A stretch of 64,000 nt of DNA, taken from Microbacterium trichothecenolyticum. Lineage in GTDB: Bacteria > Actinomycetota > Actinomycetes > Actinomycetales > Microbacteriaceae. Under the pieces are notes generated by a model. The model saw nothing but the letters and a program-made list of their open reading frames with translations, had not been told where the DNA came from and ran no database searches. How positions within the stretch are numbered: position 1 is the first letter of the stretch; each line of letters begins with the position of its first letter. The stretch spans positions 124,001 through 188,000 of the forward strand of contig NZ_JYJA01000035.1 in assembly GCF_000956465.1 (NCBI RefSeq), read 5' to 3'. This document shows positions 1-8,476 of the stretch, piece after piece. Both the position numbers and the translations under genes were made by a program.

Positions 1-1
1 C

Positions 2-1288
2 GTCGCCATCGACCTGTTCGAGTCGCTCCCGGCACCCTACGGACTGATCCGCTACGGCGTCGCGCCCGACCACCCCCGAATCAAGGGCATCGTCAACTCG
101 CTGCACGAGATGCTGGATGCCGGCACCACGCGCTTCATCGGCAACGTCGAGGTCGGCCGTGACATCTCGATCGACGAGCTGCAGGAGCGCTACGACGCCG
201 TGATCCTCGCCACCGGCGCGATCCGCGACGCCGCGCTCGACATCCCCGGCATCGATCTCGAGGGCTCCTACGGCGCGGCCGACTTCGTGGCGTGGTTCGA
301 CGGCCACCCGGACGTGCCCACCGAGTGGACGCTCGACCAGCGCGAGGTCGCGGTCATCGGCAACGGCAACGTCGCACTCGACGTCGCCCGTATGCTCGCC
401 AAGCACGCCGTGGACCTCCGCTCGACCGAGATCGCCGACAACGTGCTCGCCGGACTCGAAGCCTCGGCCGTCACCGACGTGCACGTGTTCGGCCGCCGCG
501 GCCCCGCCGACATCAAGTTCACGCCCATCGAGCTGCGCGAGCTCGGCGAGGTGCCGAACGTCGACATCGTGGTGCACGACGAGGACTTCGCCCACCTCGA
601 GGGCATCGTGCCGGCGAACAACCAGCTGAAGGTCATGCTCCGCATCCTGCAGAGCTGGCGCACACGCGAGTCGACCGGGGCCAGCCGCCGCCTGCACCTG
701 CACTTCTACCACTCGCCCGTCGAGGTGCTCGGCCACGGCAGGGTCGAAGCCGTCCGCTTCGAGCGCACCGAGCCCACCGGCGAGGGCAGCGCGGTGCGCG
801 GTACCGGCGAGTTCCGCGAGATCGCGGTGCAGCAGGTCTACCGGGCCGTCGGGTACTACGGCACTCCGGTCATCGACGCGCCGTTCGACGAGAAGGCCGG
901 CGTCGTCTCGAACGTCGAGGGACGCGTGAAGGATGCTGCGGTGACGGGTGACACGGAGGCTCCCGTGATCGCCGGGCTCTACGCCACGGGCTGGATCAAG
1001 CGCGGGCCCGTCGGCCTCATCGGCCACACGAAGTCCGACGCGATGGAGACCATCGCGCACCTCGTCTCGGACGTCCGGGATGGACGCCTGTCGGCCCCGA
1101 CCGTGGACGCAGACGTGCTCGACGTGCTCGAGGAGCGCGAGGTCGCCTACACGACATGGGACGGCTGGCTGGCCCTCGACGCGCACGAGCGCGAGCTGGG
1201 TGCGAACCACCTTCACACGCGCGAGCGTGTCAAGGTCGTGCCCCGCGACGAGCAGGTCGCGATCTCGCGAGGAGCGCTCGTCCCGTGA
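2..1288 (+). CDS. fprA: Ferredoxin-NADP(+) reductase, FprA type (5' end cut by window)
   Basis: Flavoprotein that moves electrons between NADPH and ferredoxin in the cytoplasm. The frame is open from base 2, so the N-terminal FAD-binding GxGxxG lies outside the window; 428 residues are visible. YGLIRYGVAPDH near the start is the usual FprA segment after the FAD fold. GNGNVALDVAR (about residue 120) is the NADPH Rossmann motif, and GLYATGWIKRGPVGLIG near the end is the C-terminal FAD contact. Its stop overlaps the ferredoxin start by 3 bases, so the two are translationally coupled, which is the expected redox pair. A fused version of the same pair occurs at 58887-60545. Confidence 0.95.
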   Translation, partial: VAIDLFESLPAPYGLIRYGVAPDHPRIKGIVNSLHEMLDAGTTRFIGNVEVGRDISIDELQERYDAVILATGAIRDAALDIPGIDLEGSYGAADFVAWFDGHPDVPTEWTLDQREVAVIGNGNVALDVARMLAKHAVDLRSTEIADNVLAGLEASAVTDVHVFGRRGPADIKFTPIELRELGEVPNVDIVVHDEDFAHLEGIVPANNQLKVMLRILQSWRTRESTGASRRLHLHFYHSPVEVLGHGRVEAVRFERTEPTGEGSAVRGTGEFREIAVQQVYRAVGYYGTPVIDAPFDEKAGVVSNVEGRVKDAAVTGDTEAPVIAGLYATGWIKRGPVGLIGHTKSDAMETIAHLVSDVRDGRLSAPTVDADVLDVLEEREVAYTTWDGWLALDAHERELGANHLHTRERVKVVPRDEQVAISRGALVP

Positions 1289-1614
1289 CCTACGTGATCG
1301 CCCTGCCGTGCGTCGATGTGAAGGACCGCGCCTGCATCGACGAGTGCCCGGTGGACTGCATCTACGAGGGTGAGCGGTCGCTGTACATCCACCCCGACGA
1401 GTGCGTGGACTGCGGCGCCTGCGAGCCGGTGTGCCCGGTCGAGGCGATCTACTACGAGGACGACCTGCCGGAGGAATGGCAGGACTACTACACCGCGAAC
1501 GTCGAGTTCTTCGACGACATCGGGTCGCCCGGCGGTGCGGCCAAGACCGGCGTCATCGCGAAGGACCACCCCGTCATCGCGGCGCTTCCTCCCCAAGGAG
1601 ACGGCCATGACTGA
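1285..1614 (+). CDS. fdxA: 7Fe ferredoxin (3Fe-4S / 4Fe-4S)
   Basis: Small soluble electron carrier of 109 residues. The GTG start at 1285 overlaps the fprA stop (GTGA). Cysteines fall in two clusters: CIDECPVDCI, then CVDCGACEPVCPVEAI. This is the FdxA arrangement, with CxxCxxCxxxCP in the second half and a 3Fe-4S-type spacing in the first. The acidic C-terminal tail after the clusters is typical of actinobacterial FdxA. It is the likely direct partner of the upstream reductase. A longer frame reading upstream from 1156 is only extension into fprA. Confidence 0.93.
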   Translation: MTYVIALPCVDVKDRACIDECPVDCIYEGERSLYIHPDECVDCGACEPVCPVEAIYYEDDLPEEWQDYYTANVEFFDDIGSPGGAAKTGVIAKDHPVIAALPPQGDGHD

Positions 1615-2593
1615 AAGCGCTCGCCCCGACCGCGACGCCCGCCCCGCCGCGCCCTCGACCGAGGTCGACGTCGTCATCGTCGGCGGCGGCCCCGCCGGGC
1701 TGTCGGCCGCGCTCAACCTCGGACGCGCCCGCGCGTCCGTCGTCCTCGTCGACGCCGGTCGTCCGCGCAACGCCGCGACCCTGCGTTCGCACGGCTTCCT
1801 CACGCGCGACGGGGTTCCGCCGCTCGAGCTGCGCAAGCTCGCACGCGCCGAGCTCGCCGCCTACCCCGATGTGCAGGTGTTCGACCGCACCGTCGTGACC
1901 GCGCTGCAGGAGCGGGACTGCGGCGAGGGACTCCGCTTCCTCGCGGCGCTCCAGGGCAGGGGCGCCGGTATCCCGCCCGCGGTCGCCGCGCGCTCCGTGC
2001 TCGTCGCGACAGGGCTGCGCGAGACGCTCCCGGCCATTCCCAGCCTGCGCGCCTTCTACGGAATGACCCTCTTCAGCTGCGCCGCATGCGACGCATGGGA
2101 ACTCCAGGACCGGCCGCTCGCCCTCATCGGCGAGACCCGCGACCTCGCCGCGCGGGCCCGGCTCATCGCCCGCTGGACCGACCGGCTCACGGTCTTCACC
2201 AATGGCACCGATGCCGTGGACACGGTCGAAGAGGCCGAGCTCGCAGCATCCGGGATCGTCGTCGAACGACGGGTGATCGACGACCTCGAAGGCGACCGCG
2301 GCACGGTGACGGCCGTACGCCTCGCCGACGGCGCGCGCGTCGAGATCGACGGCGGGTTCGTTCGCCCGCAGTGGCACCCGGCGCTCGACTTCGTGGGAGG
2401 AATCGACCTCGAGCGCGACGGGTCCGGCAACCTGGTGACCGATCGCTCCGGACGCACGTCGGTGCCCGGGCTGTATGCGGCGGGGGATGCCGCCTCCCCG
2501 GGTCCGCAGCAGCTCATCGTCGCCGCGGGCCAGGGTGCCCGGGCGGCGGCCGTGCTCGTTCACGATCTCGTCGGGGTGAGCACCGCTCACTGA
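1607..2593 (+). CDS. NAD(P)/FAD-dependent oxidoreductase, thioredoxin-reductase-like
   Basis: Predicted 328-residue flavoprotein disulfide reductase. ATG 1607 overlaps the ferredoxin stop and follows AAGGAG, so it is preferred over upstream starts inside fdxA. VIVGGGPAGLSAALNLGRA (about residues 22-40) is the FAD dinucleotide fold. SCAACD near residue 155 matches the CxxCD active site of thioredoxin reductases. PGLYAAGDAASPGPQQ is the C-terminal FAD motif. The NADPH segment is atypical (IGETRDLAARA instead of a clean GxGxxA), so the electron donor is uncertain. Being coupled to fdxA, it may take electrons from ferredoxin rather than NADPH; that is inference. Confidence 0.85.
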   Translation: MTESARPDRDARPAAPSTEVDVVIVGGGPAGLSAALNLGRARASVVLVDAGRPRNAATLRSHGFLTRDGVPPLELRKLARAELAAYPDVQVFDRTVVTALQERDCGEGLRFLAALQGRGAGIPPAVAARSVLVATGLRETLPAIPSLRAFYGMTLFSCAACDAWELQDRPLALIGETRDLAARARLIARWTDRLTVFTNGTDAVDTVEEAELAASGIVVERRVIDDLEGDRGTVTAVRLADGARVEIDGGFVRPQWHPALDFVGGIDLERDGSGNLVTDRSGRTSVPGLYAAGDAASPGPQQLIVAAGQGARAAAVLVHDLVGVSTAH

Positions 2594-2689
2594 GCCGGCG
2601 CGCACTTCCGAGGGGCGCCGCAGGGTGTTCACCGATCGGACACCCGTCCGTTCGGCTTCCGGACGCCGCGATCGACGATGATGTCGCCG

Positions 2690-3376
2690 ATGTCCGACGA
2701 CCTGACCGACGCCGCCGCGGGCGAGCTGCAGGCGCTGCGGCTGCGCGCCTACGGACCCGATGCCGACATCGACGACGATCCGCAGGCGCTGAGCCGGCTG
2801 CGCGAGCTCGAAGCGCGAGCCGCCGGTGCGACAGAGGCTGACATCCCTCTGGTCACCGTGGTCGCGCCTGCGACGACCGGGCAGGACGAACCGACGGACG
2901 CGGTGTCGGTCGTGACGGTCCCGTGGTGGGAGCGACACCGCCCGCTCCTGTGGGGCGGATCGCTGCTGCTCGCGGTGCTTCTCGGCGCTGTGGTGGCGTC
3001 TGTGCAGCTGCCGTCGGGTCGAGAGCAGGTCGCTGTCCTCGGCGAGGACGCCGATGGGCTCTGGCCGGAGCAGATGTGGGGCGCGCGGCCGCCGGACGGC
3101 GTGACGTTCGATGAGTACCTCGGCCTCACCGCGATCGCCTCTGCCCGCGACTTCGGCAACGGCACCAACAGCACGTGCCTGTGGGTGTACGACTCGGACT
3201 CGGTCAACTTCGGCCTCTCGGCCGGATCGTGCGCCACCGGTTCGGCCCCCTCGTCGACGACGATCGCCGTCACGGCGCAGGCGCCGCCGGCCCTGCTCGA
3301 GGAGTTCGCCGAGGGCACCACGCTGCAGTTCGTCCGCGAGGGCGACCGCGTGATCGTCTACGCGCAGCGACCGTAG
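2690..3376 (+). CDS. Single-pass membrane protein, paralogue of 10044-11036
   Basis: Function not recognised. The 228 residues comprise an N-terminal ELQALRLRAYGPDADI helix-like motif (about 12-27), an acidic/Ala-rich linker, one membrane helix at about 87-107, and an extracytoplasmic domain. That domain contains GLWPEQMW and ends FAEGTTLQFVREGDRVIVYA. Two cysteines in it could form a disulfide. The same layout and several near-identical blocks recur in 10044-11036, so the pair are duplicates of one family. ATG 2690 is chosen because it gives the same N-terminus as the paralogue; ATGs at 2678 and 2681 are alternatives. It lies 96 bp downstream of the flavoprotein. Confidence 0.75.
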   Translation: MSDDLTDAAAGELQALRLRAYGPDADIDDDPQALSRLRELEARAAGATEADIPLVTVVAPATTGQDEPTDAVSVVTVPWWERHRPLLWGGSLLLAVLLGAVVASVQLPSGREQVAVLGEDADGLWPEQMWGARPPDGVTFDEYLGLTAIASARDFGNGTNSTCLWVYDSDSVNFGLSAGSCATGSAPSSTTIAVTAQAPPALLEEFAEGTTLQFVREGDRVIVYAQRP

Positions 3377-3386
3377 GAGCGGCGCG

Positions 3387-4037
3387 TCACCAGTCGGTGC
3401 GCTGGTCGCCGGCGAGCGCCTCACGGCCCGGCGCCAGCATGTCGCGCACCTGTCCGCCGTGGGTGCGGGCGGGCGCGACCGTGTCGGGCCAGTCGGCGAT
3501 CTGCTGCTCGGCCCACTCGGTCCACGAGACGACGTGGTCGTAGTGGCCGATCATGAACGTGTTGGCGAGCGCGAACAGATGCCTGCGCTCGGGGAACGTG
3601 CCGCCGGTCTCGCTGATGAAGGAGGCGTAGCGCGCGAACATCTCGCGGTACTCCAGGGCCTGCTCCCGGGTGCGGGCGAGGGTCGCGCGGAGGTCGTCGA
3701 GGGAGCCCTGGTCGGAGAGCAGCACCCGCACCATGCCCTCGAACTCCACGGTCGGCGGACGCACCGGGGTGCGCAGCCACGCTGCGAGCGCCTCACGCCC
3801 TTGCGGCGTGATGGAGTAGATCGTGCGGGCGCGCTTGCCGGTGTGCTCCTGCCGGGTCGCCACGAACCCGTCGGCATGGAGGCGGTTGAGCACGGCGTAC
3901 CGGCCGCGGTCGGCGGACGGCCAGAGCTCCGAGACGCCACGCCCGAGCTGCTCGGCGAGCTGGTACGCCGACCAATCGCTCCCGGCCAGCAGACCCAGCG
4001 TGAGGTATCCCGTGATCGAGGGTTCGCGTTCGGGCAC
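3387..4037 (-). CDS. PadR-family transcriptional regulator
   Basis: DNA-binding repressor of 216 residues. The N-terminal winged helix runs from about residue 5 to 90 (GYLTLGLLAGSDWSAYQLAE, RYAVLNRLHADGFVATR, YSITPQGREALAAWL). A C-terminal helical dimerisation domain of the Vir_act_alpha_C type follows (residues 95-200). GTG 4037 is preferred because AAGGAG sits 7 bases upstream; longer starts reach back through the operator. It converges on the membrane protein gene with 10 bp between stops. A perfect inverted repeat at 4115-4131 is the likely autoregulatory site. No target gene other than itself is obvious. Confidence 0.9.
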   Translation of the reverse strand: MPEREPSITGYLTLGLLAGSDWSAYQLAEQLGRGVSELWPSADRGRYAVLNRLHADGFVATRQEHTGKRARTIYSITPQGREALAAWLRTPVRPPTVEFEGMVRVLLSDQGSLDDLRATLARTREQALEYREMFARYASFISETGGTFPERRHLFALANTFMIGHYDHVVSWTEWAEQQIADWPDTVAPARTHGGQVRDMLAPGREALAGDQRTDW

Positions 4038-4114
4038 GACAGAGCTCCTTCCCGTAGGCAGTCGGGTCGCGTCGCGGAACAGAAGGTCGCCCCGCGGACG
4101 CAGGAACGACCATA

Positions 4115-4131
4115 TACTGCAGATTGCAGTA
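4115..4131. promoter_or_regulatory. Inverted repeat, probable PadR operator
   Basis: TACTGCA-GAT-TGCAGTA is a perfect 7-bp inverted repeat with a 3-bp spacer, about 78 bp upstream of the PadR start. It lies within an AT-richer stretch that probably holds the promoter. A palindromic site upstream of a PadR gene commonly serves autoregulation; the assignment to this regulator is inference. Confidence 0.6.
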
Positions 4132-4211
4132 ACCATCGGCACGGCAACCTGTGTGGGGACACGGGCCGTCGCCGTGGGTGGGACTACGCGTGGGGACGCG
4201 GGCTCACCTTG

Positions 4212-4241
4212 GCGGCGGGCGATCTGGGGATCGCCCGCCGC
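4212..4241. terminator. Hairpin downstream of potC
   Basis: A perfect 13-bp stem (GGCGGGCGATC core) with loop TGGG lies 20 bp past the potC stop. There is no T-run, as is common for terminators in GC-rich actinobacteria. It probably ends the potADBC transcript. Confidence 0.65.
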
Positions 4242-4260
4242 ACATCTTCCCGCCCGAGGG

Positions 4261-5061
4261 TCAGCGCCGGGTCTGCTCCGAGCCCGACAGCCGCTGCGCG
4301 AGGTAGATGGGCACGATCGACACGATCACCAGGACCACGGCGATGACCGAGACGACCGGCGCCTGGTTCGGGCGGAACATGTTGTTGAGGATGTAGATCG
4401 GCAGCGTGGTCACTCCGGACCCCGCGGTGAACGTCGTGACGATGATCTCGTCGAAGCTCAGCGCGAACGCGAGCAGCGCCCCGGCGAGAAGCGCCGAACG
4501 CAGCTGCGGGAAGGTCACGAGGCGGAACGTCGTCCAGATGCCGGCCCCGAGGTCGGCCGACGCCTCCTCGAGATTCGTCCCGGTGCGGCGGAGGCGCGCG
4601 ATGACGTTGTTGAAGACGGTCACGATGCAGAAGGTCGCGTGCGCGATCACCACCGTCCAGATCGACAGCGGCACCCCCACGATGGTGCGGAAGAAGTTGT
4701 TCAGCGCGATGCCCGTGATGATGCCGGGCAGCGCGATCGGAAGGATGATCAGCAGCGAGATCGCGTCACGGCCGAAGAACTCGAACCGCTGCAGCGCGAG
4801 CGAGATGAGGGTGCCGAGCACGAGCGAGATCGCCGTCGCGACCAGCGCGATCACCACACTCGTGCCCACCGCTTCGAGTGCGCCCGTGCTCTGGAACGCC
4901 TTGCCCCACCACTCCAGCGTGAAGCCGGGTGGTGGCCAGCTGAGCGATGTCGACGTCGAGAACGAGTTGACGAGGACCACGAACAGCGGCAGATAGACGA
5001 CCAGCAGGATCAGCACAGTGACGACGCCGAGTACCGTGCGGGAGAGTCGCGAGAGTCGCAT
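4261..5061 (-). CDS. potC: ABC transporter permease, PotC type (spermidine/putrescine family)
   Basis: Second inner-membrane permease of a polyamine-type importer, 266 residues with about six membrane helices. The cytoplasmic loop EEASADLGAGIWTTFRLVTF is the EAA motif that docks on the ATPase. The N-terminus begins directly with a membrane helix (VLGVVTVLILLVVYLPLFVV). It is the last gene of potA-potD-potB-potC, 10 bp after potB, and is followed by a strong hairpin. Substrate could be putrescine, spermidine or another cationic or amino compound; sequence alone does not separate these. Confidence 0.92.
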   Translation of the reverse strand: MRLSRLSRTVLGVVTVLILLVVYLPLFVVLVNSFSTSTSLSWPPPGFTLEWWGKAFQSTGALEAVGTSVVIALVATAISLVLGTLISLALQRFEFFGRDAISLLIILPIALPGIITGIALNNFFRTIVGVPLSIWTVVIAHATFCIVTVFNNVIARLRRTGTNLEEASADLGAGIWTTFRLVTFPQLRSALLAGALLAFALSFDEIIVTTFTAGSGVTTLPIYILNNMFRPNQAPVVSVIAVVLVIVSIVPIYLAQRLSGSEQTRR

Positions 5062-5071
5062 CGCCGGGTTC

Positions 5072-5995
5072 CTAGAGGTTGTTCAGGGCGCCGGTGCGGC
5101 GCACCAGGGCGAGGTAGCCGAAGATGATCACGATCGGGATGAGCGCGATCGCCGCCGCGAGCGGCAGGTTGTTCGCCGCCCCGACGTTCGTGTAGACGAG
5201 GTTGCCGAGCATCTGGTTGGTGCCGCCCACGATGTTGACGGTGATGTAGTCGCCGAGCGACAGCGAGAAGGCGAAGATCGTGCCCGCGATGATCGCGGGG
5301 AACGCCAGCGGCAGAACGACGGAGACCAGCGTGCGCCAGGACTTGCCCCCGAGATCAGCGGATGCCTCGAGCAGCGAGTCCGGTACGCGCTCCAGCCCTG
5401 CGTAGATGGGCAGGATCACGTACGGCAGCCACAGGTACGACAGCGTGATGACCGTCGCGGTGAGCCCATACCCCGGAGTGTGCAGGCCGAACGGGGCGAG
5501 GATCCACTCCAGGATCCCCTCCTGCGACAGCACGGCTCGCCAGGCGTACGCCTTGACGAGATAGCTCGCCCACAGCGGCATCAGCACCGCGATCACGAGC
5601 AGCCGCTGCGCGCGCGGCGACGCGACCTTCGCCATGTAGAACGCGATCGGGAGCGCGACCACGACGTCGATCACGGTCACCAGCAGCGCGATGCCCACCG
5701 TGCGCAGGGTCACCGTCTGGTAGAGCGAGCCGGTGACGACGGTGACGATGTTGTCGAGCGTCCACTCCGTGATGATCTCGCCGGTGAAGGAGTCCACCTG
5801 CCAGAACGCCGTCACCAGCAGCAGGGCGAGCGCCACGATGTACACGACGACCAGCCAGAACAGCGGTGCCGTCAGGAGGAACGCCAGCCGGAACCGCGGA
5901 TGCGCGCTCAGCCACGCCGAAGAGCGTCGCGCGGGCGTCACGCGGGGCGCCGGCACCGTGCGGGCCGGCGGCGGAGCAGTCGCGGTGTCGGTCAT
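5072..5995 (-). CDS. potB: ABC transporter permease, PotB type
   Basis: First permease of the polyamine-type importer, 307 residues. A proline-rich cytoplasmic N-terminus is followed by about six membrane helices starting at LAFLLTAPLFWLVVVYIVAL. The EAA loop reads LEASADLGGKSWRTLVSVVL. ATG 5995 is chosen because GGAGG lies 7 bases upstream; a longer frame to 6202 has no such signal. It is 76 bp downstream of potD and 10 bp upstream of potC, so the permeases are co-transcribed with the binding protein. Confidence 0.92.
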   Translation of the reverse strand: MTDTATAPPPARTVPAPRVTPARRSSAWLSAHPRFRLAFLLTAPLFWLVVVYIVALALLLVTAFWQVDSFTGEIITEWTLDNIVTVVTGSLYQTVTLRTVGIALLVTVIDVVVALPIAFYMAKVASPRAQRLLVIAVLMPLWASYLVKAYAWRAVLSQEGILEWILAPFGLHTPGYGLTATVITLSYLWLPYVILPIYAGLERVPDSLLEASADLGGKSWRTLVSVVLPLAFPAIIAGTIFAFSLSLGDYITVNIVGGTNQMLGNLVYTNVGAANNLPLAAAIALIPIVIIFGYLALVRRTGALNNL

Positions 5996-6071
5996 CGAGT
6001 GCCTCCGGGTTCGGGGTCGGTCGATGCCGGGGGCGGCGGCATCCGTCCACCCCCGGCGTGCTGCGAAGGGA

Positions 6072-7247
6072 TCAGCCCTTGATCTCGGACCAGGCCTCGG
6101 TCCAGGCCGAGTAATCCATGCACTCGACGTCGGTGCGACCGTCGAGGCACTCGGCGATCGGGGTCGTCCAGTACCAGATCTGCGATGCGTAGTCGGCGTC
6201 ACCAGCGTGGTACGCCTCGCAGTCCTCGCGATAGTCGCAGGCCGCGTCGTTCGACGGCGCCTCGCCGAAGTACGAGGTGGCCACGCCGTTGACCTCCGGG
6301 CTCGCGATCCAGTCGAGCCACGCGTACGAGCAGTTCGGGTGCTTCGTCGTGGAGGAGATCATCCACGTGTCCGACCAGCCGGTGGCCCCCTCGTCGGGCA
6401 GCACGACGTCGGTGGTCGCGCCCTCGCCGGCGAGGACGTTCTGGATGACCTGCCACGTCGTGCCCGCGACGGAGTCGCCGGTCTCGAACGCCTGGATCTC
6501 CTTCAGGTAGTCGGACCAGTACTCGCCGACATGCTGGCGCTGCTCCTTGAGCAGGTCGACGGCCGCCTGGAACTGCGTCTCGTCCAGCGCGTAGGGATTC
6601 TCGATCCCCAGGTCGGGCTGGTGGGCCATCAGGTAGACGGCGGCGTCCGCGATGTAGATCGGGTTGTCGTACGCCGTGATCTTGCCCGAGTAGTCCGCCG
6701 CGTCGTCGAAGACGACGTCCCACGAGGTGGGCGCCGGCGTCACGACATCCGTGTTGTACAGGAGCAGGTTGGCGCCGTAGCCGTGGGGCACGCCGTAGTG
6801 CTCGCCGTCGACGGTGTTCCACGGCTGGTCCTTGAGGAAGTCGTAGATGCCCTCGTAGCTCGGGATGAGGTCCACGTTCACCGGCTGCACGTCACCCGCC
6901 GCGACGAGGCGGAGCGAGGCGTCGCCCGAGGCCGAGACGACGTCGTAGTCGCCGGTCTTCATCAGGGTGACGGCCTCGTCCGAGGTGTTGAACGTCTTGG
7001 ACGTGACCTGACAGCCGGTCTTCTCCTCGAACCCCGAGACCCAGTCGTAGTCGGGGTCGTTGCTGCCGTCCTCGACATAGCCGGCCCACGCGATGATCGA
7101 GACTTCGTCTTCGTAGTCTCCGAGCTCGTCGACGGCTTCCGTCGGCGAGCTGCTGCCGCTGGACGTGCCGCAGCCGGCCAGGACGGCGATCGACCCGACC
7201 GCCAGGGCGGTCGCGGCGAACCGCGCTCCGCGTGATGTGCGCATCAT
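6072..7247 (-). CDS. potD: Extracellular solute-binding lipoprotein, PotD type
   Basis: Captures substrate outside the membrane and delivers it to PotBC. The 391-residue precursor has a lipoprotein signal with lipobox LAGC at residues about 22-25, then a Ser/Gly linker. The mature domain begins VSIIAWAGYVEDG and contains DYDVVSASGDASLRLV and GVPHGYGANLLLYNTDV, the usual PotD/PotF hinge and pocket segments. ATG 7247 is preceded by GAGAGGAAA. It is unusually rich in Cys near the C-terminus (CDYREDCEAY, CLDGRTDVECM), so the folded domain may be disulfide-stabilised. It sits between potA and potB. Confidence 0.92.
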   Translation of the reverse strand: MMRTSRGARFAATALAVGSIAVLAGCGTSSGSSSPTEAVDELGDYEDEVSIIAWAGYVEDGSNDPDYDWVSGFEEKTGCQVTSKTFNTSDEAVTLMKTGDYDVVSASGDASLRLVAAGDVQPVNVDLIPSYEGIYDFLKDQPWNTVDGEHYGVPHGYGANLLLYNTDVVTPAPTSWDVVFDDAADYSGKITAYDNPIYIADAAVYLMAHQPDLGIENPYALDETQFQAAVDLLKEQRQHVGEYWSDYLKEIQAFETGDSVAGTTWQVIQNVLAGEGATTDVVLPDEGATGWSDTWMISSTTKHPNCSYAWLDWIASPEVNGVATSYFGEAPSNDAACDYREDCEAYHAGDADYASQIWYWTTPIAECLDGRTDVECMDYSAWTEAWSEIKG

Positions 7248-7315
7248 GGTGTTTCCTCTCGGGTGCTGTGCTGCTGTGTTCCGGGGCTCGGGCGCCCAGG
7301 TCTCGGGGCCGGGTC

Positions 7316-8350
7316 TCACGTGCCCGGCGGGATCAGGGAGACGACGTCCTCGTCGTGCCACGTGACGTGCACACGGTTTCCGCGATCGTCGTCCGCCAGG
7401 CGGGTGCGGTCGTTGCGTTCGAGCACGGTCACCCGCATGCCGGCATCCAGGTCGATGACGCGACGGATGCCGCTTCCCACGTAGATCGACTCGACCACGG
7501 TCCCCTCGGCCGAGTGCTCTCCCGGCGCCGAGGCGGCCGACGAAGCCAGCGTGAGCTTCTCGGGGCGGATGGAATGCTCGCCCTCTCGCCCGATGAGGGC
7601 CGCGGACCGCTCGTGGTCGAACAGGTTGGATGTGCCCACGAAGTCCGCCACGAAGCGCGACGCCGGACGCTCGTACAGATCCTGCGGAGTGCCGAGCTGG
7701 ATGATCCTGCCGTCGTGGAAGACCGCGATCCGGTCGGAGAGCGTCAGCGCCTCCTCCTGATCGTGCGTGACGAAGATGAAGGTGATGCCGAGGTCGCGCT
7801 GGATCTGCTTGAGCTCGACCTGCATCTGCTCGCGGAGCTTGAGGTCGAGCGCGCCGAGCGGTTCGTCGAGCAGCAGCACCTTCGGCTGCACGACGGTGGC
7901 GCGGGCGAGCGCGACCCGCTGGCGCTGACCGCCCGAGAGCTGCGACGGCTTGCGCGCGGCCAGCTGGTCGAGGCGCACCGCGGCGAGCGCCGTCATCGCC
8001 AGGTCGCGGCGCTTCGCACGCCCCATCCCCCGGACGCGGAGCCCGTAGGCGACGTTGTCGAGAACCGTCATGTGCGGGAACAGCGCGTAGTCCTGGAAGA
8101 CGGTGTTCACGTCGCGGTCGAAGGGCGCCTTCTTCGTGACGTCCTGTCCGAACAGCTGGATCGTGCCGTCGGTCGGCTGCTCGAAGCCGGCGATCAGCCG
8201 CAGCACGGTGGTCTTGCCCGATCCCGAGGGCCCCAGCATCGAGAAGAACTCGCCGGCGGCGATCTCGAGGTCGACGTGGTCGACGGCGGTGACGGCCCCG
8301 AACTCCTTCGTGAGGCCGGTCAGCCGGATGGCGGGCTGCTGCGCGGTCAT
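7316..8350 (-). CDS. potA: ABC transporter ATP-binding protein, PotA type
   Basis: Energises the PotBC permease, 344 residues. Walker A GPSGSGKTT, the Q-loop, signature LSGGQRQRVALARA, Walker B VLLLDEPLGALD and the switch His in FVTHDQEEAL are all present. The C-terminal TOBE domain (after about residue 235) is typical of the CUT/POT subfamily. The first gene of the operon, it starts at ATG 8350 with GGGAG upstream. It is divergent from the GntR regulator, and a 16-bp palindrome lies between its probable -35 box and its start, so transcription is likely repressed by that regulator. Confidence 0.94.
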   Translation of the reverse strand: MTAQQPAIRLTGLTKEFGAVTAVDHVDLEIAAGEFFSMLGPSGSGKTTVLRLIAGFEQPTDGTIQLFGQDVTKKAPFDRDVNTVFQDYALFPHMTVLDNVAYGLRVRGMGRAKRRDLAMTALAAVRLDQLAARKPSQLSGGQRQRVALARATVVQPKVLLLDEPLGALDLKLREQMQVELKQIQRDLGITFIFVTHDQEEALTLSDRIAVFHDGRIIQLGTPQDLYERPASRFVADFVGTSNLFDHERSAALIGREGEHSIRPEKLTLASSAASAPGEHSAEGTVVESIYVGSGIRRVIDLDAGMRVTVLERNDRTRLADDDRGNRVHVTWHDEDVVSLIPPGT

Positions 8351-8382
8351 GGACGTCTCCCTCGATGTCGATGCAACTAAAT

Positions 8383-8398
8383 CATATGGATCCATATG
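8383..8398. promoter_or_regulatory. 16-bp perfect palindrome, probable GntR operator, overlapping potA promoter
   Basis: CATATGGATCCATATG reads identically on both strands in an AT-rich island of otherwise GC-rich DNA. On the minus strand a perfect TTGACA -35 box (8403-8398) abuts it, so the palindrome would fill the spacer of the potA promoter. That position suits steric repression. Palindromes between divergent regulator and target genes are typical of FadR-type GntR proteins. A clear -10 box was not identified. Confidence 0.65.
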
Positions 8399-8476
8399 TC
8401 AAAAGAGGAGTGGCCGTGTTACGGTCGGGTCACAGTTGCGGAGGACGAGTTCTTCCGCCGTCCACACGGGAGCCTG

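Noticed and set aside
1574..3424. A 616-codon open frame on the minus strand opposite the flavoprotein and membrane protein genes
   Set aside because: Arg/His/Gly-rich composition with no family resemblance. It mirrors the third-position GC of two convincing plus-strand genes.
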